Origin: Erythrobacter sp.
GTDB lineage: Bacteria; Pseudomonadota; Alphaproteobacteria; Sphingomonadales; Sphingomonadaceae
Reading direction: 5' to 3'
DNA length: 33,417 nt
Assembly: GCF_023653175.1 (NCBI RefSeq)
Contig: NZ_JAMNXL010000019.1
Span: forward strand, 1 to 33,417
In this document: positions 1 to 7,933 of the stretch, one piece after another
Layout of the letters: every line of letters begins with the position of its first letter
Position numbering within the stretch: the first letter of the stretch is position 1
Translations under genes and position numbers: made by a program
Notes under the pieces: model-generated
The model's input: the letters and a program-made list of their open reading frames with translations, nothing else
Databases searched by the model: none
What the model was told of the DNA's origin: nothing

Positions 1-1
1 A

Positions 2-421
2 GCGCTCGGCGGTTGTGCCGAGAAGTGGCCAGAGGATGGGCGCGCATGGCTAGAGGATCGCCTCGCTAAAGGGCCGAGCGGGTTTGATTGTTACCACTCT
101 CCTTGGAATGAAGAGGTGGGCATCCCTGTTCCCTCGCCGAGCGTGCTCGATGGCCAGCAATGTTCGCCCGCTTCATCCGAGATGCTTTGGTTTGCCAGTG
201 ACGACGCCGTCAACGTGGTCGCCCGTTGCAAGGCGGCTGGCCACACATTCGAGTTTTCGGTGACGGCGTTCAGCGCCGAGCACTACTACGATGGTTATCA
301 CTGCAACTATGCTGCGGCCCCCTTCGGTGCCGTATTGCCACCGCTAGGCGAGATGACGAGCCGGGGCACCGCAATGGATGGCGAATTCAGGCCTTATCCC
401 AAATCGCTCTCGCCTAATTGA
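2..421 (+). CDS. Hypothetical protein, 5' end cut off by window edge
   Basis: The frame is open from base 2 to a TGA at 419-421, giving at least 139 residues; no start codon is required inside the window, so the true N-terminus probably lies upstream. I do not recognise the family. The visible part is acidic to neutral, has no obvious transmembrane segment, and carries five cysteines and several aromatic residues (for example the His-Tyr-Tyr-Asp-Gly-Tyr-His-Cys stretch at about 265-305), which could suit a secreted or metal-binding protein, but that is a guess. It ends 35 bases before the miaB ATG on the same strand. Its GC content is lower than that of miaB. An internal GTG at 116 could be a start, but the open frame upstream of it argues for a longer protein. 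Confidence 0.55.
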   Translation, partial: ALGGCAEKWPEDGRAWLEDRLAKGPSGFDCYHSPWNEEVGIPVPSPSVLDGQQCSPASSEMLWFASDDAVNVVARCKAAGHTFEFSVTAFSAEHYYDGYHCNYAAAPFGAVLPPLGEMTSRGTAMDGEFRPYPKSLSPN

Positions 422-456
422 ACCCTGCCTCCATCGGCGCTAAAGGCGGCCCCCTC

Positions 457-1812
457 ATGAAACCCTCCGCGCCTCCCCAGACTTACCGGGTCAAGAGCTT
501 CGGCTGCCAGATGAACGTCTATGATGGCGAGCGCATGGCCGAGCTGCTGGCCGAGCGCGGCATCACCCCTGCACCCGAGGGCGAGGAGGCTGATCTCGTC
601 ATCCTCAACACCTGCCACATCCGCGAGAAAGCGGCCGAGAAGGTCTATTCGGACATCGGCCGGCTGGTGCTGGCGGGCAAGCAGGCGGAGGCCAACGGAG
701 GGAGGCAGCCGCTGATCGCCGTGGCAGGCTGCGTCGCGCAGGCCGAGGGGGAGGAGATCATGGCGCGCGCCCCGGCGGTCAGCATCGTGGTCGGCCCTCA
801 GGCCTATCACCGCTTGCCCGAGATGCTGGACAAGGCGGTGCAGGGCAAGCGCGCGACCGATACCGACATGCCCGCCATCGCCAAGTTCGACGCGCTCCCG
901 GCGCGCCGCAAGCGCGGGCCGAGCGCCTTCCTCACCGTGCAGGAAGGCTGCGACAAGTTCTGCACCTATTGCGTGGTGCCCTATACGCGCGGCGCGGAAA
1001 TCTCCCGCCCGTTCAGCCATCTGGTCGCCGAAGCGCAGAAGCTGGTCGAAGCGGGCGCGAAGGAGATCACGCTGCTCGGCCAGAACGTCAACGCGTGGAG
1101 CGGCGAGGACGACAAGGGGCGCCGCACGGGCCTCGGCGGGCTGATCCGCGCGCTGGCGCAGATCGATGGCCTCGCGCGCATCCGCTACACCACCAGCCAC
1201 CCAAACGACATGGAAGAGGACCTCATCGCCGCCCACGGCGAGATCGCCAAGCTCATGCCCTATCTGCACTTGCCGGTGCAGAGCGGCAGCGACCGCGTCC
1301 TCAAGGCGATGAACCGCCAGCACACCGCGCAAAGCTATCTCAAACTGATCGAAGCTTTTCGCGCCGTGCGGCCCGACATCGCGCTGTCGGGGGACTTCAT
1401 CGTCGGCTTCCCGGGCGAAACCGAGGCAGATTTCGAAGACACGCTAAGGATCGTCGACGAAGTCCGCTACGCCGCGTGCTTCAGCTTCAAATATTCCCCG
1501 CGTCCCGGAACGCCTGCCGCTACGATGGACGGCCAGATCGCACCGGAAGTAATGGACGAGCGCCTCCAGCGGCTCCAGCAGCGCATCGGCGCGCACCAGC
1601 TCGCCTTCAATCAGGCGAGCGTGGGCAAGACCTGCACCGTTCTGGTCGAGCGCACCGGACGGCATCCCGGCCAGTGGCTCGGCAAGTCGCCGTGGCTGCA
1701 ATCGGTGTGGTTCGAGGGCCAGGCCGCGATCGGCGATCTGGTCGAAGTGACCCTCGCCGAGGCGGGCCCCAATTCGCTGAAGGGGCTGGTGCGCGAGGTT
1801 CTGCCGGCCTAG
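457..1812 (+). CDS. miaB: tRNA-2-methylthio-N6-dimethylallyladenosine synthase MiaB
   Basis: Radical-SAM methylthiotransferase that converts i6A37 to ms2i6A37 in tRNAs reading UNN codons. The 451-residue product has the usual three-part layout. The N-terminal UPF0004 domain has its three cluster cysteines, C17 (FGCQMN), C53 (NTCHIR) and C92 (AGCVAQ). The radical-SAM core has the CxxxCxxC motif at C165, C169 and C172 (CDKFCTYC). A C-terminal TRAM domain covers roughly residues 380-447. The ATG at 457 is preferred over an upstream in-frame TTG at 418, because the TTG overlaps the previous stop and adds 13 residues unlike the family start. The stop TAG (1810-1812) overlaps the stop of the convergent gene at 1809. 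In relatives miaB is followed directly by phoH; here a minus-strand gene lies between. Confidence 0.97.
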   Translation: MKPSAPPQTYRVKSFGCQMNVYDGERMAELLAERGITPAPEGEEADLVILNTCHIREKAAEKVYSDIGRLVLAGKQAEANGGRQPLIAVAGCVAQAEGEEIMARAPAVSIVVGPQAYHRLPEMLDKAVQGKRATDTDMPAIAKFDALPARRKRGPSAFLTVQEGCDKFCTYCVVPYTRGAEISRPFSHLVAEAQKLVEAGAKEITLLGQNVNAWSGEDDKGRRTGLGGLIRALAQIDGLARIRYTTSHPNDMEEDLIAAHGEIAKLMPYLHLPVQSGSDRVLKAMNRQHTAQSYLKLIEAFRAVRPDIALSGDFIVGFPGETEADFEDTLRIVDEVRYAACFSFKYSPRPGTPAATMDGQIAPEVMDERLQRLQQRIGAHQLAFNQASVGKTCTVLVERTGRHPGQWLGKSPWLQSVWFEGQAAIGDLVEVTLAEAGPNSLKGLVREVLPA

Positions 1813-2693
1813 CGATCCCTCACGAGGTCGTTGGCAATCCGGCCATAGACATTGCTTGCAGGCACGTTCCCGGCGATCGCGTAGGTGTTGCGCAGCAGCG
1901 CGAGATCGAAGTCGGTGAGTTCAGCCGGTGCGCCGGCCGGATCGAGGAACAGCGTCATGATCGTCGCCGGCGCGCCGGGGATCAGCTCGCGGACCTCGGT
2001 CGTCGGGGCGAGCAGCCGCAGCGTGGCATAGTCGGCAAGCTGCTGCGCGGTCATGCCCTTGGTCGCGTCGCGGTCGATGATCACCACCGCACCGGTCACC
2101 CCGATCATGATCGGCTGCTTGAGCCTTCCGGCCATTTCGATGGTGCGGTTCTGCGGCACCTCGCGGTCGTCATACTGGACCAGCATGCCGTTGGTGCCGA
2201 GTATCTCGGTCGAGCGCCAGGCGAAGGCAGGATCGCGCGACTTGAGCAGCGCATCGAGCGCGCTCGGGCCAAGGTTGCCGAAAATCCAGCGCTGCTTCTT
2301 GCGGGCCTGCGCAAGCTCCTCGCGCGTGTTGCCGGTGAAGATCACGAGCGCGTTGGCCTTGCAGTCGCCCCTTGCCATCGGCACGTCGGCGAGCTTCGCG
2401 TTCTCGATGATCCGCCCCGCAAAACTGTCGAGATAGGCGCGGTTGATCCCGGCGACTGCGAGGCACAGCGGCTCGTGGAAGCGCGCGATCGGGCGGTCGG
2501 GAGGCAGGCGCCCGGTGACCTGCCGGGCCAGCGTCTGCACCGCCTTCTCGGCGTCGCGGCGTTGGGTCTGGACGAGGATCTCGGTCTCGGGGGCGGGGGC
2601 GGGTGCCGGCTCGGGCGCGGTCTGAGCGAAGACCGGCTGTGCCAGCATACAGACCATCGCGGCCGCGGCGGATCGGATGGCAAGACACGGCAT
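1809..2693 (-). CDS. Secreted protein of unknown function
   Basis: The 294-residue product starts with a typical signal peptide: a short basic start, a hydrophobic run (residues 8-23) and a likely cleavage after VFA. A Pro/Ala/Glu-rich linker follows (about 25-36), then a mature domain with two cysteines (about residues 75 and 107) that could form a disulfide. I do not recognise the domain; no metallopeptidase or hydrolase motif is visible. A 5'-extended frame runs to 2849, but the ATG at 2691-2693 is chosen because it begins the signal peptide and has a GGAAA-type ribosome site about 10 bases upstream. It converges with miaB, the two stop codons overlapping, and diverges from phoH. This position inside the otherwise conserved miaB-phoH order marks it as an insertion into that operon. 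Confidence 0.75.
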   Translation of the reverse strand: MPCLAIRSAAAAMVCMLAQPVFAQTAPEPAPAPAPETEILVQTQRRDAEKAVQTLARQVTGRLPPDRPIARFHEPLCLAVAGINRAYLDSFAGRIIENAKLADVPMARGDCKANALVIFTGNTREELAQARKKQRWIFGNLGPSALDALLKSRDPAFAWRSTEILGTNGMLVQYDDREVPQNRTIEMAGRLKQPIMIGVTGAVVIIDRDATKGMTAQQLADYATLRLLAPTTEVRELIPGAPATIMTLFLDPAGAPAELTDFDLALLRNTYAIAGNVPASNVYGRIANDLVRDR

Positions 2694-2860
2694 TTTACGG
2701 AGATTTCCTGTTCTGCGACACTTCGGGTCTATAGTCGCAAGATTTTCATGTCGATAAGCCACCCACACGACTGGCCGACGCAGGTCGACCAATGACATCA
2801 TTCGCCTTGCCAACGCCGGATCTTGCGTCATGTTCGGCGGGGCAAGCATGAAAGGACCTC

Positions 2861-3904
2861 ATGGGCCGACGACCTTCCCGAGCCGGACACCCGGCGCTCT
2901 CGCCCGATCCGCGCGGTATTCCGGCACAGCGGCGTGCGCGCGTCGATCTGACCTTCGAGAATCAGGCCTTGCTCGGCCCCTTGTTCGGGCAGTTCGATTC
3001 CAATCTGGTGCAGGTCGAGAACCGGCTCGGGGTGTTCATCCACGCCCGCGGGCACCAGGTGGTGATCGAGGGGCCCGAGGACGACGTCGCCCGGGCGCGC
3101 GAGACGCTCAAGACCATGTACGACAGGCTCGCCCGCGGCGAGGCGCTCGATGCTGGCGCGATCGAAAGCCTGATCGCGATGTCGGCCGAGCCGACGCTGG
3201 AAGGCATCATCTCGGGCGATGACGGCGCGCCGCCGATCATGATCCGCACGCGCAAGAAAACCATCGTCCCGCGCTCGGCGACGCAGATCGAATATATGCG
3301 CGCGCTGGCCAAGGAGGACATCATCTTCGCCCTCGGCCCGGCAGGCACCGGCAAAACCTATATCGCGGTGGCGCAGGCGGTCAGCCAGCTCATCACCGGC
3401 TCTGTCCAGCGCCTGATCCTGTCGCGCCCGGCGGTGGAGGCGGGCGAGAAGCTCGGCTTCCTGCCCGGCGACATGAAGGAGAAGGTCGATCCCTATCTGC
3501 GGCCGCTCTACGACGCATTGAACGACTGCATGCCCCCCGAACAGGTCGAGCGCCGCCTCGCCAATGGCGAGATCGAGATCGCGCCGATCGCCTTCATGCG
3601 CGGACGCACGCTCGCCGACAGCTTCATCATCCTCGACGAGGCGCAGAACACCACCAAGGAACAGATGAAGATGTTCCTCACCCGCTTTGGCCAGAACAGC
3701 CGGATGGTGGTGTGCGGCGACCCGCGGCAGGTCGACATCCCCGGCGGGCCGCGGATGAGCGGATTGAACGACGCGGTCGAGAAGCTCGAAGGCATCGAAG
3801 GCTTCGGCACGATCCGCTTCACAGCCGCCGACGTGGTGCGCCACCCGATCGTGGGGCGGATCGTCGAGGCCTATGAGGGGAACGGTGAAGGCGACGGGGC
3901 CTAG
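2861..3904 (+). CDS. phoH: PhoH-family ATPase
   Basis: Cytoplasmic P-loop ATPase of the PhoH family, thought to act in RNA metabolism and usually encoded next to ybeY. The 347-residue length is normal for the family. An N-terminal KH-like region (about 25-95) precedes the ATPase core. The Walker A motif GPAGTGKT is at residues 159-166 and the Walker B motif LDEAQ has D259 and E260. The ATG at 2861 follows an AAAGGA ribosome site (2851-2856). Another ATG at 2848 is out of frame. In relatives phoH is followed at once by ybeY; here about 1.4 kb of foreign-looking DNA and a minus-strand gene separate them. Confidence 0.96.
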   Translation: MGRRPSRAGHPALSPDPRGIPAQRRARVDLTFENQALLGPLFGQFDSNLVQVENRLGVFIHARGHQVVIEGPEDDVARARETLKTMYDRLARGEALDAGAIESLIAMSAEPTLEGIISGDDGAPPIMIRTRKKTIVPRSATQIEYMRALAKEDIIFALGPAGTGKTYIAVAQAVSQLITGSVQRLILSRPAVEAGEKLGFLPGDMKEKVDPYLRPLYDALNDCMPPEQVERRLANGEIEIAPIAFMRGRTLADSFIILDEAQNTTKEQMKMFLTRFGQNSRMVVCGDPRQVDIPGGPRMSGLNDAVEKLEGIEGFGTIRFTAADVVRHPIVGRIVEAYEGNGEGDGA

Positions 3905-3933
3905 CTTCCCGTCCGGTTCTGCTGGCCGGGAAG
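3905..3933 (+). terminator. Possible phoH terminator hairpin
   Basis: Directly after the phoH stop, CTTCCCG (3905-3911) can pair with CGGGAAG (3927-3933), a seven-base-pair stem with a partly paired 15-base loop. No T-run follows, so this is either a weak or factor-dependent terminator or an mRNA 3' end stabiliser. Confidence 0.35.
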
Positions 3934-4213
3934 TGGACAAAGGTTACAGCCTGTCAACTTTGCGAAGATCGATATTTCTGTTTGATATAAAGAACCTATC
4001 CTGTTCCGTGCAGTGTGGACGGACAGGGAAGGGGGGCTTGTTTAACCCTCGGCGGTCTTGCGACCACCCTTACTGCGATGCGAATGAGCCGGCGAAGGTT
4101 GTAGCCGATGGAATGCGTGTAGGAAATGTCTGCAACTGCAGGCTGCCTGCCGAAAGCAGACGTTCTGAAAACGACCCCAAAGCGATCACTGGCCTTCCCC
4201 GAGTTGGGCTGCG
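3934..4213. other. Gene-free low-GC stretch, possible mobile-element remnant
   Basis: No convincing gene. Base composition drops against the flanks, with a notably AT-rich stretch at about 3960-4005. On the minus strand a frame across 3996-4268 encodes a short segment (Tyr-Asn-Leu-Arg-Arg-Leu-Ile-Arg, about 4075-4115) that resembles the C-terminal end of some DDE transposases, but it lacks any catalytic part. A hexamer pair GTCTGC (4128-4133) and GCAGAC (4156-4161) forms an inverted repeat. Similar GCAGAC-type repeats are, from memory, common between sphingomonad genes. The best reading is a decayed insertion junction. Confidence 0.3.
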
Positions 4214-5143
4214 CTAGATGCACGCTTCCGCAATTGCGGCAACATGGCTCAAATCGGTGCCGCAGCATCCACCTAGGACATTGATGTGAGGGAAGCGTTC
4301 GCGCAGCCGACCATAGTCTGCGGCGAGTTCGATTGCATTGCCCTTATCGAGATCTTGCATAGCATCGAGTTCCGCATGGCTGCAGCGCGAGGCATTCGCT
4401 CTAAGCCCGCCGATACGCCCAACCCAGTCGCCGCCCGACGCCAGCACTGCATCGAAATGGGTCGGATGAGCACAATTGATCATGTAGTAAGCAGGATACG
4501 CCTCAGTCGCCGCATCGACCGCCGCAATGGCGCTTGCAAGCGACTGTCCGGTCGGCAGCCGCCCATCATTTTCCACCGTGAAACTTAAGGCAACAGGGCT
4601 TTGTGCGGCTCTCGCCGCCAGAGCGATGCCAATCGCTTCGGGCACATTTGTCATCGTGATGCCTGAGACCTGATCCGCACCGGCTGCGACTAATCGTCCG
4701 GTCTGATGGGTGTGATATGTCTGCGCTTCATCGACGGTCATGATCCTTCCCGGGTCATAACCGTCGCCGCGTGGGCCGATGCATCCGCTGATGACGATGG
4801 CTGGGAGCGCGGCACGATATTCTTCCCGCAGCCGCTGTAGCATGATGATGGCCGCTTGGTTGAGGCTGTCGAGTTCGGGGCCGGTAAGGCCAAGCGGTTC
4901 CGCCCAGTCAGGGCTTGCACGCCAGGTCGCGCTTTCCAGGACTATTCCGCAATTCTTCCGAACCGCTAGATCGAGAAAGTCACGGAAGTAGTTCTCTAGT
5001 GCCGAGGTGCCGCTCGCCGATGCCAGAAGGGCAATCGAAGCGAAGTGCGGAAGGTCGATTCCGTGGTTGAAGATGAGGTCGGTCTCAAGGCCAGCGTCGG
5101 TCAGAAAAATGCTCTGAAGTTGCGGTAGTCTTGCCTGTGGCAT
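4214..5143 (-). CDS. Homocysteine S-methyltransferase family protein
   Basis: The 309-residue product is a Pfam S-methyl_trans TIM barrel, a family that transfers a methyl group from a donor such as S-methylmethionine or betaine to homocysteine, or acts on related thiols and selenols. The zinc-binding cysteines are in place: C224 in INCAHP and the pair C293-C294 in GGCCGTD. The N-terminal DAGLETDLIF region is the family's strand 1 motif. The ATG at 5141-5143 is chosen over an upstream in-frame start because a GGGAGAG ribosome site lies five bases before it. Sampled 60-base lines within it are about 53-62% GC by hand count, against about 73% in nearby ybeY. It sits alone, in reverse, between phoH and ybeY, which suggests acquisition by transfer. 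The exact substrate cannot be told from sequence. Confidence 0.88.
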   Translation of the reverse strand: MPQARLPQLQSIFLTDAGLETDLIFNHGIDLPHFASIALLASASGTSALENYFRDFLDLAVRKNCGIVLESATWRASPDWAEPLGLTGPELDSLNQAAIIMLQRLREEYRAALPAIVISGCIGPRGDGYDPGRIMTVDEAQTYHTHQTGRLVAAGADQVSGITMTNVPEAIGIALAARAAQSPVALSFTVENDGRLPTGQSLASAIAAVDAATEAYPAYYMINCAHPTHFDAVLASGGDWVGRIGGLRANASRCSHAELDAMQDLDKGNAIELAADYGRLRERFPHINVLGGCCGTDLSHVAAIAEACI

Positions 5144-5325
5144 GGCGCTCTCCCGACGGCTGTTGATCACTGGGAGTTCATGATAACGGAATTTCTTCCG
5201 AAGGTCAGCTTTCCACCCACCCCCCGCCATAACCGCCCAATTTCGCGCTGCCCGAAAGCCGCCGCTGTTCTTTCGCTCCGCTAAGCCATTTCACGCCAGC
5301 GTGAACCCGGCTAGAGCGCCCGCTC

Positions 5326-5805
5326 ATGCAACTCGACATCGACATTGAAGACTGGCCTGCGGGCGATTGGGAGGCTTTGGCGATCCGCGCCGCCGGGGCC
5401 GCGGGGGAGGGGGAGCCGCTGCTCGCCAACCCGCGCCTCATCGTCAGCCTGCTGTTCACCTCGGATGCCGAGGTTCACACCCTCAACCGCGAATGGCGGC
5501 AGCGCGACAAGCCCACCAATGTCCTCAGCTTCCCGATGCTCGAACGCGCGGAGTTGGAAGGCCTCGCCCCCGATGGCCCGCCCGAAATGCTCGGCGACAT
5601 CGCGCTCGCCTACGAGACCTGCGCGCGCGAGGCGGCCGAAAAGGGCATCACTCTGGAAGCCCACGCCGCCCACCTGATCGTCCACGGGCTGCTTCACCTT
5701 GCCGGCCATGACCATGTCGACAGCGACCAGCAGGCCGAGGCTATGGAGGCGCTCGAAACCCGGATACTTGCCAAACTGGGCATCGCTGACCCATATGGCG
5801 GCTGA
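5326..5805 (+). CDS. ybeY: Endoribonuclease YbeY, 16S rRNA maturation factor
   Basis: Zinc-dependent endoribonuclease needed for 16S rRNA 3'-end maturation and ribosome quality control. The 159-residue product carries the diagnostic HxxxHxxxxxH site HGLLHLAGHDH, with ligands H120, H124 and H130, and the family motif NREWRQRDKPTNVLSFP near residues 54-70. The ATG at 5326 begins the usual MQLDIDI-type start. The gene follows a divergent low-GC insert and precedes corC by 27 bases, with which it is probably cotranscribed. Confidence 0.96.
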   Translation: MQLDIDIEDWPAGDWEALAIRAAGAAGEGEPLLANPRLIVSLLFTSDAEVHTLNREWRQRDKPTNVLSFPMLERAELEGLAPDGPPEMLGDIALAYETCAREAAEKGITLEAHAAHLIVHGLLHLAGHDHVDSDQQAEAMEALETRILAKLGIADPYGG

Positions 5806-5832
5806 CGCAACGCAGGAGCCCCACTGAAGGCC

Positions 5833-6759
5833 ATGGCCGATTCCCATTCGCCCGCCCAATCCCAATCGGGAGAGGCGGACAGTAGCAGCGGACTGATATC
5901 CGCGCTTCGCAAGATGCTCGGGTTCGAGGGCGCGCGTTCGTTGCGCGAACAGCTCGAAGAAGCGATCGACGAGCACGAGGACGAGAACGGCGGCCCGGGC
6001 GAGGGCGCGGCCACGGGCGGCGACCTGTCGCGGGTCGAGCGGCAGATGCTGCGCAATCTCCTCCATTTCTCCGAACATGATGCCGACGATGTCGCCGTCC
6101 CGCGCGGCGAGATCATCGCGGTCGAAGCGACGATCAGCTGGGAGGAGATGGTCGCCGCCTTCTCCGAACACGGCCATTCGCGCATGCCCGTCTACCGCGA
6201 CACGCTCGATAGCGTGATCGGGATGATCCACATCAAGGATGTCTTTCCCTTCCTCGCCAATGGCACCCCGCCGCCCGAGGACTGGACCACGCTGATGCGC
6301 CAGCCGCTCTATGTGCCGCAGGCGCGCGGCGCATTGGACGTGCTCGCCGACATGCGCACGCAGCGGGTGCACCTCGCGATCGTGCTGGACGAATTCTCGG
6401 GCACCGACGGGCTCATCACCATCGAGGATCTGGTCGAGGAAATCGTCGGCGACATTGAGGACGAGCATGACGATGCCCCGCCCGAACTGATCACGCCGAT
6501 CGGCGAGGGCATGTGGGACGTCGACGCGCGCGCCGAGCTTGACGATATCGCCGAGAAGATCGACCCGCGCCTTGCCGAGGTCGCCGAGAGCGTCGACACG
6601 CTGGGGGGCCTCGCCTTCGTGCTCGCCGAGGCGGTGCCGCCGGTGGGCACGGTGCTGGAACATGCGAGCGGCTGGCGCATTGAGGTAACCGCGGGCGATG
6701 AAACCCACGTCACGCGCCTGCGCCTGCACCCTCCGGCGGGCGAGGAAGACGTGCAGTAG
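5833..6759 (+). CDS. corC: CBS-domain / CorC-HlyC family protein
   Basis: The 308-residue soluble protein has an acidic N-terminal region (1-65), a CBS-domain pair (about 85-205, with the entry motif VPRGEI at 89-94 and second-CBS motif near GTDGLITIEDLVEEIVGDI) and a C-terminal CorC_HlyC (transporter-associated) domain (about 220-300). Family members are annotated as magnesium/cobalt efflux or haemolysin C proteins; the short form without the membrane DUF21 domain is standard in alphaproteobacteria at this position after ybeY. In many relatives an apolipoprotein N-acyltransferase (lnt) follows, but here a hairpin and a LysR gene follow instead. The biochemical role of the short form is not settled. 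Confidence 0.9.
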   Translation: MADSHSPAQSQSGEADSSSGLISALRKMLGFEGARSLREQLEEAIDEHEDENGGPGEGAATGGDLSRVERQMLRNLLHFSEHDADDVAVPRGEIIAVEATISWEEMVAAFSEHGHSRMPVYRDTLDSVIGMIHIKDVFPFLANGTPPPEDWTTLMRQPLYVPQARGALDVLADMRTQRVHLAIVLDEFSGTDGLITIEDLVEEIVGDIEDEHDDAPPELITPIGEGMWDVDARAELDDIAEKIDPRLAEVAESVDTLGGLAFVLAEAVPPVGTVLEHASGWRIEVTAGDETHVTRLRLHPPAGEEDVQ

Positions 6760-6775
6760 GCGCAACTTTTTGCGC
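6760..6775 (+). terminator. corC terminator hairpin
   Basis: GCGCAA (6760-6765), loop CTTT, TTGCGC (6770-6775) forms a perfect six-pair stem starting at the base after the corC stop. The downstream 40 bases are T-rich (TCTTCC, ATTTTC, ATTTTTT), consistent with intrinsic termination of the ybeY-corC transcript. Confidence 0.45.
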
Positions 6776-6840
6776 TCTTCCACATATTTTCTTCGATTTT
6801 TTGCATCCTATACGTGTGCGCCCGCGTATCTCCTGCAAGT

Positions 6841-6846
6841 GAGGAG
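6841..6846 (+). promoter_or_regulatory. Ribosome binding site deciding the lysR start
   Basis: GAGGAG lies eight bases before the ATG at 6855 but only two before the in-frame ATG at 6849. The spacing favours 6855 as the start. Confidence 0.6.
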
Positions 6847-6854
6847 ATATGAGA

Positions 6855-7739
6855 ATGCCTGCACGCCGTCTGCCCCCCCTTCGCGCGCTTGAAGCCTTCA
6901 TGCGCACCGTGCGCCTCGGCTCAGCGCGGGCCGCTGCAGAGGAAATCGGATTGAGCCCCTCGGCGCTGTCGCGGCGGATCAGCAATCTCGAAGAATTTGT
7001 CGGCAAAAAGCTGTTCACCCGCGCGCGCCAGTCGATGCAACTGACCGACGAGGGCCAGGCCTTCTATGAGGCGGTGAACCCGCATATGGAAGCGCTCGCC
7101 CGGGCGGTGGAGAGCCAGTCGGACAATATCGCTCTGCTGCGCCTGCGCCTTGGCGTGCTGCCGATGTTCGGCAGCCAGCGATTGTTCCCGCGGCTGGGCG
7201 AACTGCGCAAGCGTCACCCGCTGCTGCACATCGACATCGACACCGCGCCGCATCTCGAGGATCGGGTGGGCGACACGCTCGATGCGGCGATCATCCTGTC
7301 GCGCGGGCCGGCGAGCGGGCTGCACGCGGTGCGGCTCGATCACAATCTCGTCCACGCGATCTGCTCGAAGGAGACCGCGCGCGCGATCGGCCCCGACATC
7401 ACCCCCGAAGTGATGGCCAAGCAGACCTTCCTGATCCACAACGAACTGCCCGAGAGCTTCGTCGCGTGGAAGAAGGCCAATGCGCTCGACACGATGGATC
7501 CGGCTGCGATCGACCACTACGATTCGGGCGCGCTGATGCTCGAGGCGGCAGCGCAGGGCCTCGGCATCGCGATCATGCACGATGATCACCTGCGCCGCGC
7601 CAATGACAACCGGCTGATCAACCTGCCGGGTGCGCCGGTGGAGAGCCCCTATTCCTACTGGTTCGTGTGCAAGCCGGTCGCTCTGGAGAGCCGCCCGGTG
7701 CGGATTTTCCATGACTGGCTGGTGCGCGCGGGGCTCTAG
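6855..7739 (+). CDS. LysR-family transcriptional regulator (GcvA-like)
   Basis: The 294-residue protein has an N-terminal winged helix-turn-helix (about 5-65, with the LysR signature around SARAAAEEIGLSPSALSRRISNLEE) and a periplasmic-binding-protein-like effector domain (about 90-290). The LPPLRALEAF opening is like the GcvA subgroup. The ligand and targets are unknown. It does not face a divergent target gene as many LysR genes do: the upstream neighbour corC is on the same strand. A 53-codon ORF starts three bases after its stop, so the two probably form one transcript. Neither belongs to the usual miaB-corC or fur-plsC gene order, so they may mark a rearrangement junction. Confidence 0.92.
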   Translation: MPARRLPPLRALEAFMRTVRLGSARAAAEEIGLSPSALSRRISNLEEFVGKKLFTRARQSMQLTDEGQAFYEAVNPHMEALARAVESQSDNIALLRLRLGVLPMFGSQRLFPRLGELRKRHPLLHIDIDTAPHLEDRVGDTLDAAIILSRGPASGLHAVRLDHNLVHAICSKETARAIGPDITPEVMAKQTFLIHNELPESFVAWKKANALDTMDPAAIDHYDSGALMLEAAAQGLGIAIMHDDHLRRANDNRLINLPGAPVESPYSYWFVCKPVALESRPVRIFHDWLVRAGL

Positions 7740-7741
7740 GC

Positions 7742-7903
7742 GTGACCCTGGAAGAAGAGAGCGAGCGCGCCACGGCGATGCTCGCGGGCAAGATGGTGGC
7801 GCGCGTGATGCGTCACCGCGATGGCGAAGTGCAGATCGAATTCGAATGCGGCACGCGGCTATTCGTGGATGGCGGAACCACGCTCGAACTGACGATTACC
7901 TGA
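7742..7903 (+). CDS. Small conserved-looking protein, 53 residues
   Basis: A GTG at 7742 opens a 53-codon frame ending in TGA at 7901-7903. It begins two bases after the lysR stop, as in a translationally coupled pair. Codon third positions are overwhelmingly G or C as in real genes here, and the product (beginning with an acidic helix rich in Glu, then an amphipathic Ala/Val/Arg stretch, then a predicted beta-rich end with IEFECG and FVDGGTTLEL) looks like a folded mini-protein rather than noise. I do not recognise a family. No signal peptide or membrane segment is visible. Confidence 0.6.
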   Translation: MTLEEESERATAMLAGKMVARVMRHRDGEVQIEFECGTRLFVDGGTTLELTIT

Positions 7904-7933
7904 CCGCCTCTCCGCGGGGTCCGGGCCCGGGTG

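Noticed and set aside
394..1332. 312-codon minus-strand frame opposite miaB
   Set aside because: It is a mirror of the miaB codon pattern, with no motif and no ribosome site.
969..2795. 608-codon plus-strand frame overlapping miaB and the next gene
   Set aside because: It lies in other frames of two well-supported genes and its translation is Arg/Pro-rich without family likeness.
7921..7930. Palindrome CCGGGCCCGG between the small ORF and plsC as a bidirectional terminator
   Set aside because: Self-complementary but with no workable loop and no T-run on either side; likely a chance GC-rich palindrome.
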